Shown: positions 16,751 through 26,898, counted from the stretch's first letter. The stretch is DNA of 64,000 bases from Rhodovastum sp963709085 (GCA_963709085.1 CAVPVB010000018.1:124001-188000); one strand, 5' to 3'. Translations and numbers: made by a program. Notes: a model not told the origin generated them from the sequence alone.

Positions 16751-17884
16751 TCAGATCGGATCGAGCGCACGGCAATCATCGGCGGCGAAGGCAACCGCTA
16801 CGTCCTGCCCGCAGGCGAGGCCGGCCTGCCGCCCGGCGGCCAGCCTGACCATGAAGTCGGTGGTACCGGCAACGTCGAGCAGCGCCAGCACGTGATCGCC
16901 AAGATAGATCAGCTCGGTCAGGCGGCCGGGCAGGCGGTTGTCGCCGCGCGGGTCATCGCGCATGGCGAGCAGCCGCACCCGCTCCGGACGGATGGACAGC
17001 GAGGTCGCGCCGTTCGCCCGCGGGCTGACCGCCAGCGCCTGCACCAGCCCGCCGCCGCTGAGGCGCACGCTGCAATGCGCGCCGCGGCGCTGTTCGACCT
17101 GGCCGGGAATTGTGTTGTTGTCGCCGATGAAGTTGGCGACGAAGCTGTTGGCCGGCCGTTCGTACAGCACGTCGGGGGCGGCGACCTGCTGGATCGCGCC
17201 GTCGTTGAACACGGCGATGCGGTCCGACATGGTCAGCGCCTCGCCCTGGTCGTGCGTGACGTAGACGACGGTCACGCCGGTACTCTGGTGCAGGCGCTTG
17301 ATCTCCACCTGCATATGCTCGCGCAGCCGCTTGTCCAGCGCGCCGAGCGGCTCGTCCATCAACACGAGCTGTGGGTTGAACACCAGCGCCCGGGCGAGCG
17401 CCACGCGTTGCTGCTGGCCGCCCGAGAGCTGGCTGGGCCGGCGCTGCGCCAGTGTCTCCAGCTTGATCATCGCCATCGCGCGCGCGACCCGCTCGGCGGT
17501 CTCGGCGCGGCCTGTATTGCGTACACGTAACGGGAAGGCGACGTTCTCGGCCACCGTCATGTGCGGGAACAGGGCGTAGTTCTGGAACACCATGCCGATG
17601 TTGCGCCGGTGCGGCGGCACGTTCTTGATCGGCCGGCCATCGACATAAATTTCGCCACTGGTCGGCGTCTCGAACCCGGCCAGCATCATCAGGGATGTGG
17701 TCTTGCCTGACCCCGACGGTCCCAGCAGGGTGAGGAACTCGCCGCGGCTGATGTCGAGGTTGAGGCTTTTCACCACCAACTGCTCGCCGTCGTAGGTCTT
17801 GTCGACGTCCTCGAAGCGCACGAGCGGTGCGGCGTCCGGTTCGGCGACGTGGCGCAGCGCGGTCTCCGTGGCGCTCATCGGCAT
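16751..17884 (-). CDS. ABC transporter ATP-binding protein (PotA/PotG type)
   Basis: The 377-aa ATPase has Walker A LLGPSGSGKTTS (about 53-64), signature LSGGQQQRVALARAL, Walker B LVLMDEPLGALD and a C-terminal TOBE domain. It is the first gene of the ATPase, binding protein, two-permease operon. ATG 17884 is used; ATG 17878 is equally possible because the ribosome site is weak. Confidence 0.9.
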   Translation of the reverse strand: MPMSATETALRHVAEPDAAPLVRFEDVDKTYDGEQLVVKSLNLDISRGEFLTLLGPSGSGKTTSLMMLAGFETPTSGEIYVDGRPIKNVPPHRRNIGMVFQNYALFPHMTVAENVAFPLRVRNTGRAETAERVARAMAMIKLETLAQRRPSQLSGGQQQRVALARALVFNPQLVLMDEPLGALDKRLREHMQVEIKRLHQSTGVTVVYVTHDQGEALTMSDRIAVFNDGAIQQVAAPDVLYERPANSFVANFIGDNNTIPGQVEQRRGAHCSVRLSGGGLVQALAVSPRANGATSLSIRPERVRLLAMRDDPRGDNRLPGRLTELIYLGDHVLALLDVAGTTDFMVRLAAGRQAGLACGQDVAVAFAADDCRALDPI

Positions 17885-18270
17885 GGGCGCGGCGGCTGAC
17901 ACGCACCGGCCAACGAGACAGACAGCACAGGCATCGAGGCGTTCCTTTCGTGCTGTATCGCGCCAGGGGAAAAGCCAGGCGCCGGGAAAGGGAGTGGCAA
18001 GCGGGATGCCAGTGGCTGCGGTCCGGCCGTTCCCCCGCCGTACTGCCCGTTTGCGTTGGCAATTTCTGGTGAAATCGTCACAAGATCTTCCCAAGACAAT
18101 AACGCAACGTCGCAGCACATGCCCAAATAATAGGCATTATTGGCCGCGCAGACCGAGGCATAGCGCAAGAACGAGCCGTCCGGGGAGTGTCAATTGACTG
18201 AGACCGCTTGGCAGGCTTGAAGCTGACGCCGATCTGACCAGAAAATGGGCCGTTTCGGCAAGACGCATCC

Positions 18271-18300
18271 TGCACCACTTTTGGTGCATGTCATGCACCA
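18271..18300. promoter_or_regulatory. Operator-like TGCACCA repeats between transporter operon and gabT
   Basis: TGCACCA and TGGTGCA alternate: 18271-18277, 18282-18288 and 18294-18300. The arms TGGTGCATG and CATGCACCA form a 9-bp palindrome around one T at 18291, and a further GGTGCATG lies near 18328. This lies in the divergent promoter region and may bind the LysR or another regulator. Confidence 0.55.
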
Positions 18301-18439
18301 GGCAAGACGGGCATCTCTGCCGCCACGGTGCATGCGAGGCCCCACAGATGGTGGATTATGCACTTCGGCCACCCCGCCCTGTGGTGCTCAATCGCCGCGC
18401 CGCCCCATCCCCAGGGGCAGCCTCACGCCAGGAGCGATC

Positions 18440-19717
18440 ATGCCGACCAATGCCGAGCTGCTCAGCCGCCGCAACGCCGCCGTGCCCCGCGGCGTGGTGC
18501 ATGCCACCGCCCTCTATGCCGCCCGCGCCGAGAATGCCGAGTTGTGGGATGTCGAAGGCCGCCGCTTCATCGACTTCGCCGGCGGCATCGCGGTGCTCAA
18601 TACCGGCCACCGCCATCCCAGGGTGATGGCGGCGGCGACCGCCCAGATGGCGAACTTCACCCACACCGCTTTCCAGGTGGCCGCCTACGAACCCTACATC
18701 GCGCTCGCCGAGCGCCTGAACGCGCTGGCACCGTTCCGCGGCGCGGCGAAGACCGTGTTGTTCACCACCGGCGCCGAGGCGGTCGAGAACGCGGTCAAGA
18801 TCGCCCGCGCTGCCACCGGCCGCCCGGGGGTGATCGCCTTTGCCGGCGCTTTCCACGGCCGCACCCTGCTGACCTCGGCGCTGACCGGCAAGGTGGCGCC
18901 CTACAAGCACGGCTTCGGCCCGCTGGCCTCCGAAATCTACCACGTGCCGTTCCCGATCCCGCAGCAGGGCGTGAGCGTGCAGGACAGCCTGCGCGCGCTG
19001 GAGTTCCTGTTCCGCGCCGATATCGAGCCGAGCCGCGTCGCCAGCATCATCATCGAGCCGGTGCAGGGCGAAGGCGGCTTCTACCCGGCGCCGGTTGAAC
19101 TGCTGCAGGCATTGCGCACGCTGTGCGACCGCCACGGCATCGTGCTGACCGTGGACGAGGTGCAGACCGGTTTCGCCCGCAGCGGCAAGATGTTCGCGAT
19201 CGAGCATTCCGGCGTCGAGCCCGACCTGCTGACGGTGGCGAAATCGCTCGGCGGCGGCTTTCCGATCTCCGGCGTGATCGGCCGCGCCGCGCTGATGGAC
19301 GCGGCCGAGCCGGGGGCGCTCGGCGGCACCTATGGCGGCAACCCGGTCGCCTGTGCCGCGGCGCTCGCGGTGCTCGATGTCATTGCCGAGGAGAAATTGC
19401 TCGACCGGGCGACCGCGATCGGCACCGCGATCAAGCAGCGGCTGCAGCAATGGACGGCGCGGCCGGACTTGCTGCCGATCGGCTGCGTGCGCGGCCCGGG
19501 GGCCATGGTTGGCTTCGATCTGTTCAGCGAGCGGGACGCCAGCACGCCCGACGCGGCGGCGGCCAAACGCGTCACCGCGCGGGCGTTGGAGCAGGGGCTG
19601 ATCCTGCTGTCCTGCGGCAATCTCGGCAATGCCATCCGCATCCTGGTGCCGCTGACCGTCCCGGATGCGGTGCTGGAAGAGGGGCTGGGCCGGTTGGAGA
19701 AGGCGCTGGCGGCGTGA
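18440..19717 (+). CDS. gabT: 4-aminobutyrate aminotransferase (class III PLP)
   Basis: The 425-aa enzyme moves the amino group of GABA to 2-oxoglutarate. Visible features are FTTGAEAVENAVKIAR (cofactor phosphate binding), FHGRT, EPVQGEGGF, VDEVQTGF and the PLP lysine K268 in LLTVAKSLGGGFP. The ATG at 18440 has GGAG upstream. Divergent from a polyamine-type transporter, it fits putrescine or GABA breakdown. Confidence 0.92.
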   Translation: MPTNAELLSRRNAAVPRGVVHATALYAARAENAELWDVEGRRFIDFAGGIAVLNTGHRHPRVMAAATAQMANFTHTAFQVAAYEPYIALAERLNALAPFRGAAKTVLFTTGAEAVENAVKIARAATGRPGVIAFAGAFHGRTLLTSALTGKVAPYKHGFGPLASEIYHVPFPIPQQGVSVQDSLRALEFLFRADIEPSRVASIIIEPVQGEGGFYPAPVELLQALRTLCDRHGIVLTVDEVQTGFARSGKMFAIEHSGVEPDLLTVAKSLGGGFPISGVIGRAALMDAAEPGALGGTYGGNPVACAAALAVLDVIAEEKLLDRATAIGTAIKQRLQQWTARPDLLPIGCVRGPGAMVGFDLFSERDASTPDAAAAKRVTARALEQGLILLSCGNLGNAIRILVPLTVPDAVLEEGLGRLEKALAA

Positions 19718-19729
19718 AGGCGCGCGCCA

Positions 19730-20848
19730 TCATGCGGCCACGGGTCGGGAACCGCGGGCTCCGGCGAGAATTTCGACCGACATCGACTTGATCAGGACCG
19801 AGACCTGGGTCCCCGGCGCCAGCGCGAGCCGCGCGATGGCGTCGGGGGTGACGCGAGCCAGCACGGAACCACTCCCGACCGCCGCCTCGACAAGCGCCGC
19901 CCGATGGTCGGGGTCGGCGGCGATCGCCCGCACGGTTCCCGGCAGGACGTTGTGCAGGCTGAGCGCGTCCTTGAAAAAATCGACCTCTCCCCGCGCCAGG
20001 ATGACGTCGCGGGCCGGAACACGGACGCGGACGTTGAGCCCCTCCGGCAGGTCGGTTTGCGGCACCCAAAGCGGGACAGGACCGCAGCTGAGGCGAGTGA
20101 GTTGCCGGCTTGTATCATGGGCGGCGACGCGACAGGCCAGCACAGCGCCGGCATCGTCCCGCCGCGCCAACGGCAGATCCGCCCGCGCCGAGATCTCCGC
20201 CACCGGCCCCGCCGCGAGAACCGATCCGGCCTCGATCAGGACAACGGAATCGGCCAGCCGCACGAGTTCGTCCAGCGAGTGCGTGACATACAGCACAGGT
20301 AACCGCAGCATCGTTTTGAGACGCGCAAGATAGGGAAGAATCTCGGATTTCCGCGCGGCGTCCAGGCTGGCCAGCGGCTCATCCATCAGCAGCAATTGCG
20401 GCTGCCGCAGCAGGGCGCGGCCAATCGCAATCCGTTGCCGCTCGCCACCCGAGAGCGTGTTCGGACGGCGGTCCAGCAAGGCATCGATGCCGAGGAGTTC
20501 GACGACCTCGTCGAAATCGATCTCCCGCTCGCGGGTGCGGCGCATCCCGAAGACGAGATTGTTCCGGACCGACATGTGCGGGAACAGGCGCGAATCCTGA
20601 AACACCAGGCCCACGCGACGCCGCTCCGGCGGCAGCCAGATGCCGGCCCGCGTGTCCGCCAGCCTCGCGCCGTCGATGGCGATCCGGCATTGGTCGGGAC
20701 GCAGAAGTCCGGCAGCGGCGGCGATCACCGTCGACTTACCCGACCCGGATGGACCGAACAGCACGGTGATGCCCGGGCTCTGGACGCTGAATTCGATCGC
20801 AATGTCGATGGCAGGAAAACGATGCCGGAGTTCGACCGAAAGACTCAT
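19730..20848 (-). CDS. modC: Molybdate ABC transporter ATP-binding protein
   Basis: The 372-aa ATPase has Walker A FGPSGSGKST (31-40), signature TLSGGERQRIAIGRALL, Walker B LLLMDEPLASLD and a C-terminal molbindin-like (Mop/TOBE) domain at about 295-360. No modA or modB lies beside it, so it either serves a transporter encoded elsewhere or is a relic. A ModE-box-like palindrome lies about 80 bp upstream. Its nearness to a vanadium nitrogenase suggests a common link to molybdenum supply. Confidence 0.9.
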   Translation of the reverse strand: MSLSVELRHRFPAIDIAIEFSVQSPGITVLFGPSGSGKSTVIAAAAGLLRPDQCRIAIDGARLADTRAGIWLPPERRRVGLVFQDSRLFPHMSVRNNLVFGMRRTREREIDFDEVVELLGIDALLDRRPNTLSGGERQRIAIGRALLRQPQLLLMDEPLASLDAARKSEILPYLARLKTMLRLPVLYVTHSLDELVRLADSVVLIEAGSVLAAGPVAEISARADLPLARRDDAGAVLACRVAAHDTSRQLTRLSCGPVPLWVPQTDLPEGLNVRVRVPARDVILARGEVDFFKDALSLHNVLPGTVRAIAADPDHRAALVEAAVGSGSVLARVTPDAIARLALAPGTQVSVLIKSMSVEILAGARGSRPVAA

Positions 20849-20928
20849 CGGCCGGGCACGGCGCGGCGGCGCCTGCCGCCCCCGCGCCGCACTGCGATTC
20901 GGGGATCACCGGCAGGAACGGCATCGCT

Positions 20929-20953
20929 CGTCATATACCCCGATTATATGACG
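20929..20953. promoter_or_regulatory. ModE-box-like palindrome upstream of modC
   Basis: CGTCATATA, 7 nt, TATATGACG: both 9-bp arms are perfectly complementary. The published Mo-box is CGNTATATA-N6-TATATANCG, so the arms agree closely but the spacer is one base longer. No ModE gene is in the window. Confidence 0.6.
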
Positions 20954-21040
20954 CAGACCCGGCTGGCAACGCCGGCAGGCCGCCGCGAACACGAAAAGGG
21001 CCCTGGCGGTTGCCAGGGCTTCTGCCGGACAGGCGGCGGC

Positions 21041-21247
21041 TTACTTGCCGATGATGACGTCGGATGACTTGATGATGGCCGAAACCTGGTCACCGACCTT
21101 CAGGTCGAGGTCATCCGCCGCCTCGTTGGTAATCGAGGACGTGATGTGATGGCCACCGGGCAGCGTCACCTTCAGCGTGGTCGTCACGGCGCCCTTGTGC
21201 AGGCTCTCGACGGTGCCGGTCAGGATATTGCGCGCGCTGAGCTTCAT
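21041..21247 (-). CDS. mop: Molbindin (Mop), molybdate-binding protein
   Basis: This 68-aa single-domain protein has the sequence SARNILTGTV at the start and ITNEAADDLDLKVGDQVSA in the second half, typical of Mop. It forms a hexamer that binds molybdate and probably buffers it in the cytoplasm. The start at 21247 is family-typical (MKLSARN). It is the neighbour of modC and on the same strand, but separated by 192 bp that contain the palindrome at 20929-20953. Confidence 0.92.
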   Translation of the reverse strand: MKLSARNILTGTVESLHKGAVTTTLKVTLPGGHHITSSITNEAADDLDLKVGDQVSAIIKSSDVIIGK

Positions 21248-21378
21248 GAGGGGATCCCCTTGATGTGTTGCGTCGATGGTTTCTGGCGGCAAAGGCAGCA
21301 TGCCCTTACTAAAAAAATAGATACCGCGGTACCCTCAGCAAGAGGACATCATTCACGTAATGGCGGCTTTGCGTAAAG

Positions 21379-21403
21379 CGTCATACATCTTTGATACATA
21401 TCG
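21379..21403. promoter_or_regulatory. Degenerate ModE-box-like site upstream of mop
   Basis: CGTCATACA, 7 nt, TACATATCG has the same 25-bp layout and the same left arm start (CGTCATA) as the site before modC, but with mismatched arms. It lies about 130 bp upstream of mop. Support is weak on its own; the shared layout makes it worth noting. Confidence 0.35.
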
Positions 21404-21487
21404 GAAAACATAGCTTAACACGATTCGTTCCGGATTTCGTCTCCTCGCCGTCTGGCGTGGCCGGTCACGACCGCTCTTGCTTGACCG

Positions 21488-23110
21488 TCAGGTGTGCAAC
21501 CCGGGCGCCTCCTGCCCGGTCCGCGCGACGTATTCCGTGTAGCCGCCGTCATACTGGTGGATGCCCTCTGGCGTCAGCTCCAGCACCCGGTTGGACAGCG
21601 CGGCCAGGAAATGCCGATCGTGGGAGACAAACAGCATCGTACCCTCGTACTGCGCCAAGGCGGTGATCAGCATCTCCTTCGTCGCCATGTCGAGATGGTT
21701 GGTCGGTTCGTCCAGCACCAGAAAATTCGGCGGATCGAACAGCATCAGCGCCATCACCAGCCGCGCCTTCTCGCCGCCCGAGAGCACGCGGCAGCGCTTG
21801 TCTATCTCGTCGCCGGAGAAGCCGAAGGCGCCCGCCAGCGTCCGCAATGAGCCCTGGCCGGCGTGCGGAAAGGTGGCGTCCAGCGTTTCGAACACGGTGC
21901 TTTCGCCATCCAGCACTTCCATTGCGTGCTGGGCGAAATAGCCCATCTTCACGCTGCCGCCCAAGGTAACGGAGCCCGCATCCGGTTTGGTCGTGCCGGC
22001 CACCAGTTTCAGCAGCGTCGATTTCCCGGCGCCGTTGACGCCGAGCACGCAGCAGCGCTCCCGCCGTCGCACCAGCAAATCCAGCCCCTGGTAGATCACC
22101 CGGTTGCCATAGCGCTTATGCACGCCCCGCAATCTGGCCACGTCGTCGCCGGAGCGCGGTGCCGGGGGGAAGTCGAAGGCAACTGACTGGCGCCGCACCG
22201 GTGGCTCGACCCGTTCGATCTTGTCCAGCTTTTTCACCCGGCTTTGCACCTGGGCGGCGTGCGAGGCGCGCGCCTTGAAGCGTTCGATGAAATTGATCTC
22301 CTTCGCCAGCATCGCCTGCTGCCGCTCGAACTGCGCCTGCTGGTGCTTCTCGTTCAGCGCCCGCTGCTGCTCGTAGAATTCATAGTCGCCGGAGAAAACC
22401 GTGAGGCTGCCGCCATCGATCTCGATCACCCTGTTGATGACGCGGTTCATAAACTCGCGGTCGTGCGAGGTCATCATCAGCGCGCCGTCATAGCGGGCCA
22501 GGAATTGCTCAAGCCAGATCAGGCTTTCGAGGTCGAGGTGGTTGCTCGGCTCGTCCAGCAGCATGACGTCGGGGCGCATCAGCAGAATGCGGCCGAGCGC
22601 CACACGCATCTTCCAACCGCCGGAAAGCTTGCTGACATCGCCGTCCATCATTTCCTGGCTGAAGCCCAGGCCGTCCAGCACCTCGCGGGCGCGGCCGTCC
22701 AGCGCGTAGCCGCCCAGTTCCTCGAAGCGGGCCTGCGCGTCGCCAAATCGTTCTATAATAGCCTCTAGCTGGTCGGCCTGGTCAGGGTCCGCCATCGCGG
22801 CTTCCAGCGTCGCCAGCTCGGCAGCTACCTCGCTGACGGCGCCGGCGCCCTCCATCACCTCGGCAACGGCGCTGCGGCCCGCCATCTCTCCCACGTCCTG
22901 GCTGAAGAGGCCGATGCTGATGCCGCGGTCGATCAGGATCTGGCCTTCATCCGGCTCCTCGTGCCCGGTGATCATGCGGAAAAGCGTGGTCTTGCCGGCG
23001 CCATTGGGGCCGACCAGGCCGATCTTCTCGCCCTTCTGCAGCGCCGCCGATGCCTCGAGGAAGATCAGGCGCTTGCCGTTCTGCTTGCTGATGTTGTCCA
23101 GGCGAATCAT
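21488..23110 (-). CDS. ABC-F family ATPase (YbiT-like)
   Basis: This 540-aa protein has two ABC domains and no membrane segments. Walker A motifs are GPNGAGKTT (near residue 35) and GVNGAGKST; signatures are LSGGWKMRVALGR and LSGGEKARLVMAL. The linker (about 240-300) is rich in Q, K and R. ABC-F proteins act on the ribosome to relieve stalls or confer antibiotic protection. The order and lengths resemble YbiT. Confidence 0.9.
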   Translation of the reverse strand: MIRLDNISKQNGKRLIFLEASAALQKGEKIGLVGPNGAGKTTLFRMITGHEEPDEGQILIDRGISIGLFSQDVGEMAGRSAVAEVMEGAGAVSEVAAELATLEAAMADPDQADQLEAIIERFGDAQARFEELGGYALDGRAREVLDGLGFSQEMMDGDVSKLSGGWKMRVALGRILLMRPDVMLLDEPSNHLDLESLIWLEQFLARYDGALMMTSHDREFMNRVINRVIEIDGGSLTVFSGDYEFYEQQRALNEKHQQAQFERQQAMLAKEINFIERFKARASHAAQVQSRVKKLDKIERVEPPVRRQSVAFDFPPAPRSGDDVARLRGVHKRYGNRVIYQGLDLLVRRRERCCVLGVNGAGKSTLLKLVAGTTKPDAGSVTLGGSVKMGYFAQHAMEVLDGESTVFETLDATFPHAGQGSLRTLAGAFGFSGDEIDKRCRVLSGGEKARLVMALMLFDPPNFLVLDEPTNHLDMATKEMLITALAQYEGTMLFVSHDRHFLAALSNRVLELTPEGIHQYDGGYTEYVARTGQEAPGLHT

Positions 23111-23674
23111 GGGTCCTCGGCGGCCGGGCGGTTGCGGCGCGCTTATACCAACTTACCGAAGCCGTGCACCGCTCCGGGTTTATCGGAGGCTGTTGATTCT
23201 GGGGCAGGCCGCCGATGGGTGATTCCGGTCGGGTCACCACGAAGCCGTCTCTCCCTCCGGCGTAGAGCCGCGACTCAACCCATCCTATGGTTTCATAAGA
23301 AGTTACTTTGATTCTATACCCATTCGTATGATGGTCTGTCTCACGCCCCTGGCTTCCACTTGATGGAACAGCCGATCGACGGAATTTGCCGGCTCCCCGC
23401 CATTTCAGGTGGACCGCGTACCCGCGCAGGTTGAGGTCTGTGCATGTTTCGCGGGCGATTGTTGCGGTCGGTGGTGGGGTTGTCCACGGCGGAAGCTGCT
23501 TTGGCGGTCACCGACGACCAGCCTTGACGGCCCCACCGACCGCTGTCCTGCGGCGATGCACGATGCGGCGGCGCGCAGACCTCGCGGCTGGTTGCGTTGC
23601 GGAGCCGGAGTGGGGTTTGACCCTGGCGCTCCATCTCGACATGAACGCGGCGCGGACATGGCCGGGAGACGGAG

Positions 23675-24838
23675 ATGCGCGACCTCGAGACGTTTCAGGC
23701 GGCGTTGGCGCTGAAAGACCCGTGGTTTGTCGCCGGGTCACGCTTCAATGCGGCGACGCGACGGCTGGACCTCGACATCTCGTTTACCAAACGTGCACGG
23801 TTTGCCTGCCCCTCCTGCGGCGCGGCGGGATGCCCGGTGCACGATGCCAGGCCGCTGACGTGGCGGCATCTGAATTTCTGGCAGCACCAGACCTATCTGA
23901 ATGCGCGGGTGCCGCGCGTCCGGTGCACGGCTTGTGAGGTGAGGAAGGTGAGCGTGCCCTGGGCGCGCGACGGCAGCGGCTTCACGCTGCTGTTCGAAGA
24001 TCATGTCATGGACCTGATCCCGGCCATGCCGGTTGCCGCAGCAGCTCGCACGGTTGGCGAGCATGACACCCGACTGTGGCGGGTCATCCATCACTATGTC
24101 GACGGGGCACGTGCCCACGACAATCACAGCAAGGTCACCCGGGCGGCCTTCGATGAGACCGCCGCGCGCCGTGGCCATGATTACGTCTCGCTGTTCGTCG
24201 ATCTCGACCATTCGCGGGTGCTGTTCGTGGCCGATGGCAAGGACGCTGCCACCGTCGGTGCATTCGCCGAGGACCTGACCGAGCACGGTGGCAACCCGGC
24301 AAAAATCACCGAGGTCTGCATCGATATGAGCGCGGCTTTCATCAAGGGAGCCACCGAACATCTGCCGAAGGCCGAAATCACTTTCGACAAGTTCCACACC
24401 GTCAAGATCGTCAACGACGCGGTCGACGAGGTTCGCCGCGAGGAGCAGAAAACCCGACCGGAGCTGAAGAAAACCCGCTACGTGTGGCTCAAGAACGAGA
24501 CCAACCTCTCCAGCGGCCAGCGCGAATTGCGCGACAGCCTCGCCACGCGCAACCTCAAAACCGCCCGCGCCTACCAGATCCGGCTGACCTTCCAGGAGTT
24601 CTACCAGCAACCGACACGCCAGGACGCCGAGGCGTTCCTCAAAAAATGGTACTTCTGGGCGACCCACAGCCGCCTCCAGCCGATGATCGACGCCGCCAGG
24701 ACCGTCAAGCGGCACTGGGACGGCATCCTCCGCTGGCACGACAGCCACATCGCCAACGGCATCCTCGAAGGGATCAACAGCCTCGTCCAGGCTGCCAAGG
24801 CCAAGGCGCGGGGATACCGCACATCTCACAACCTATTG
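23675..24838 (+). pseudogene. ISL3-family transposase, 3' end truncated
   Basis: The N-terminal zinc-binding part (ARFACPSCGAAGCPVHD), HTH and DDE catalytic core (FDETAARRGHDYVSLFVDLD, FDKFHTVKIVNDAVD) are normal for ISL3. The expected ending after GYRTSHNLL is replaced by unrelated codons at about 24838, where an IS630-like fragment begins. The left terminal repeat is not clear but should lie near 23380-23660. Confidence 0.85.
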
Positions 24839-24902
24839 ACCCGGCCTGGGCGGTCTTGGATCGAGGAGGATGGCTGCCCAGATATGCGGCATGCAACACA
24901 TC

Positions 24903-25361
24903 GACATGCGGAGTTTGGCGCCAGCGGCGCAAGAGGAGCGGCGACGGCAGGTGGTTGGCTTGCGTGAGAGCGGGTTGACCTACAAGGCGATTGGCCAGGT
25001 GGTTGGGCTCACCAGGAACGGGGTGTTCGACATCTGCAAGCGCTACCGGACGCAGGGGATGGAGGGGTTACAGAGCGGCCCGCGCGGCCCGGCGCCGGGC
25101 ACGGGTCGGCTGCTCACGGCGGCGCAGGAGGCGGAGATTCGCCAGTTGATTTGCGACGACACGCCGGATGGGTATGGCCTGCCGTTTGCGCTGTGGAGCC
25201 GCCGCGCGGTGGCGATGCTGATCGAGCAACGCTGCGGCGTGTGCCTGGCGGTGCGCACGATGGGAACCTACTTGGCGCGCTGGAACTTCACGCCGCAGAA
25301 GCCGCTGCGGCGTGCCTACGAGCAGGACCCTGACGAGGTGCGGCACTGGCTGAAGAAGACA
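24903..25361 (+). pseudogene. IS630-family transposase, N-terminal fragment
   Basis: The frame shows the two HTH parts of an IS630 transposase (SGLTYKAIGQVVGLTRNGVF and the SRRAVAMLIEQRCGV block) and the start of the linker. The catalytic DDE part is missing: after EVRHWLKKTY the sequence switches to an unrelated ATPase tail. Confidence 0.8.
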
Positions 25362-25621
25362 TATCGCCGCAGGACCTGCAGGAATGCCTCCGCCACGCCC
25401 TGCAGCAGGCCGGCGTGCCGACGCTGATGACCGTGGAGGTGATCGCCGCCCTCTGCGACCATGCCCAGGGCAATTTGCGCGCGCTGATGATCATGGCCGA
25501 CGAACTGCTCGTCGCCGCTGCCCAGCGCGAGGCTCGCCAGATCGACGAAACCCTGTTCTTCGAGGGCTGCGCTGCCGCCACCGCCGGCGAGGCCAAGGCA
25601 GCGATCCGGCGGCGCCGATGA
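25355..25621 (+). pseudogene. C-terminal fragment of an ExeA/TniB-like AAA ATPase
   Basis: The frame reads PQDLQECLRHALQQAG, then VEVIAALCDHAQGNLRALM, then ETLFFEGCAAATAGEAK, the typical lid region of transposon-associated ExeA-like ATPases. The N-terminal P-loop part is absent. It is followed with a 4-bp overlap by the next ATPase gene, so the two belonged to one operon. Confidence 0.7.
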
Positions 25622-26570
25622 CCGCGCTTCCCGTCCAGCCGGCGCATCGCCTCGCCGATCGCCCCGAGCAACAGCACTGGCTGGTTACCGGCCTGTGGGC
25701 CGACGAAGCCGTCGGCATCATCGGCGGCGAGCCCAAGTGCTGCAAATCCTTCCTGGCGTTGGACCTCGCCGTCGCGGTCGCCGCCGGCTCTCCCTGCCTG
25801 CGCCGCTTCCCGGCGCCGCGCCCCGGTCGCGTTCTGCTCTATCCCGCCGAGGACGCACTGCATATCGTCCGCCGCAGGCTCGACGGCATCTGCGCCGCCA
25901 GCGGCCTCGGCCTCGCCCAGATCGATGTTCAGGTCATCACCGCGCCGAGCCTGCGCCTCGATCTCGACACCGACCGCGGACGTCTCGACGAGACCGTCGC
26001 CGCCCTCAAGCCGCGCCTGCTCATCCTCGATCCGTTCGTCCGCCTGCACCGCATCGATGAAAACGCCAGCGGCGAGGTCGCGCCGGTGCTCGCCTTCCTG
26101 CGCGACCTGCAGCGCCGCCAGCGGTTGCCGTCGCCGTCGTCCACCACGCCCGCAAGGGTGGCGGCGCCGTCCGCGCCGGCCAGGCCTTGCGCGGCTCCTC
26201 CGAGTTCCATGCCTGGGGCGATTCCAACCTCTACCTTCGCCGCGACGGCAACGACCGTATCGTGCTCACCGCCGAGCACCGCACCGCCGCCGCCATCCCC
26301 AGCGTCACCCTGGCGCTCACCCAGCGCGCCGATGCCCTCGCGCTCGAGCCTGTCCAGCCGCACGTGTCGGCGGAACCCGAGCCCACGCCGTCGTCCATCA
26401 ACGAACGCATCGCCGCGGCCCTCGCGGACGCCGATCGGCCACGCCCCTTCGCCGAGCTGCGCGCCTGCTGCCGCGTCCGCACCGCCACCCTCTACGCGCA
26501 CCTCGCCGCCATGACCGCCACCGGCCGCATCGTCAAAACCGGCGACAGCTATCGCCTCGCCGGTCACTGA
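25618..26570 (+). pseudogene. RepA-like AAA ATPase (AAA_25), frameshifted
   Basis: The first part has WLVTGLWADEAVGIIGGEPK with a variant P-loop (GGEPKCCKSF), VLLYPAEDALHIVRRRL and LILDPFVRLHRIDEN, as in plasmid RepA-type hexameric helicases. At about 26118-26122 one base is missing; the other frame continues with VVHHARKGGGAVRAG and GSSEFHAWGDSNLYL, the expected remainder. A C-terminal winged-helix-like segment ends at 26570. Its partner is the ExeA-like gene upstream. Confidence 0.75.
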
Positions 26571-26796
26571 CCGGCGTCCGCGGTCGCCAAGCCTCAGCGT
26601 CGCTCCCGGCGGCGCCAGCTTCGCCGGACAGCCGGCCGGCGGGCAGGCCACACCCGCCTCTTCCGCTTCCCGCTTCCCAGCACCCCTAGAGAAATCGGGA
26701 AGCGGTCGCGGGAAGCCCATCAAAAACCGCGCTCACCAGCCCATCAGAAAGCACGATCGTGCTCATTCACGATCGACCGGAACGCGCAGCTTGGGC
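26571..26796. other. Non-coding remnant region
   Basis: No gene is seen. There are direct repeats of CCGCTTCCCG-like sequence near 26660 and 26700, and a 14-bp palindrome AGCACGATCGTGCT at 26750-26763. Confidence 0.35.
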
Positions 26797-26892
26797 CGCA
26801 GCTACCGTCTGGTTGGCCGCGAGCTCGGGCTGAGCAAGAATACAGTGGCCGACATCGTCAAGCGAAGCCGCGCCGCTACCAGCGGCGACTGA
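26797..26892 (+). pseudogene. C-terminal HTH tail of a resolvase-like protein
   Basis: The open frame reads GRSYRLVGRELGLSKNTVAD and ends at TGA 26890-26892. It matches the C-terminal DNA-binding HTH of small serine resolvases. The rest of the gene is missing, and the ISAs1 target duplication begins within its stop codon region. Confidence 0.5.
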
Positions 26893-26898
26893 TCCAGG

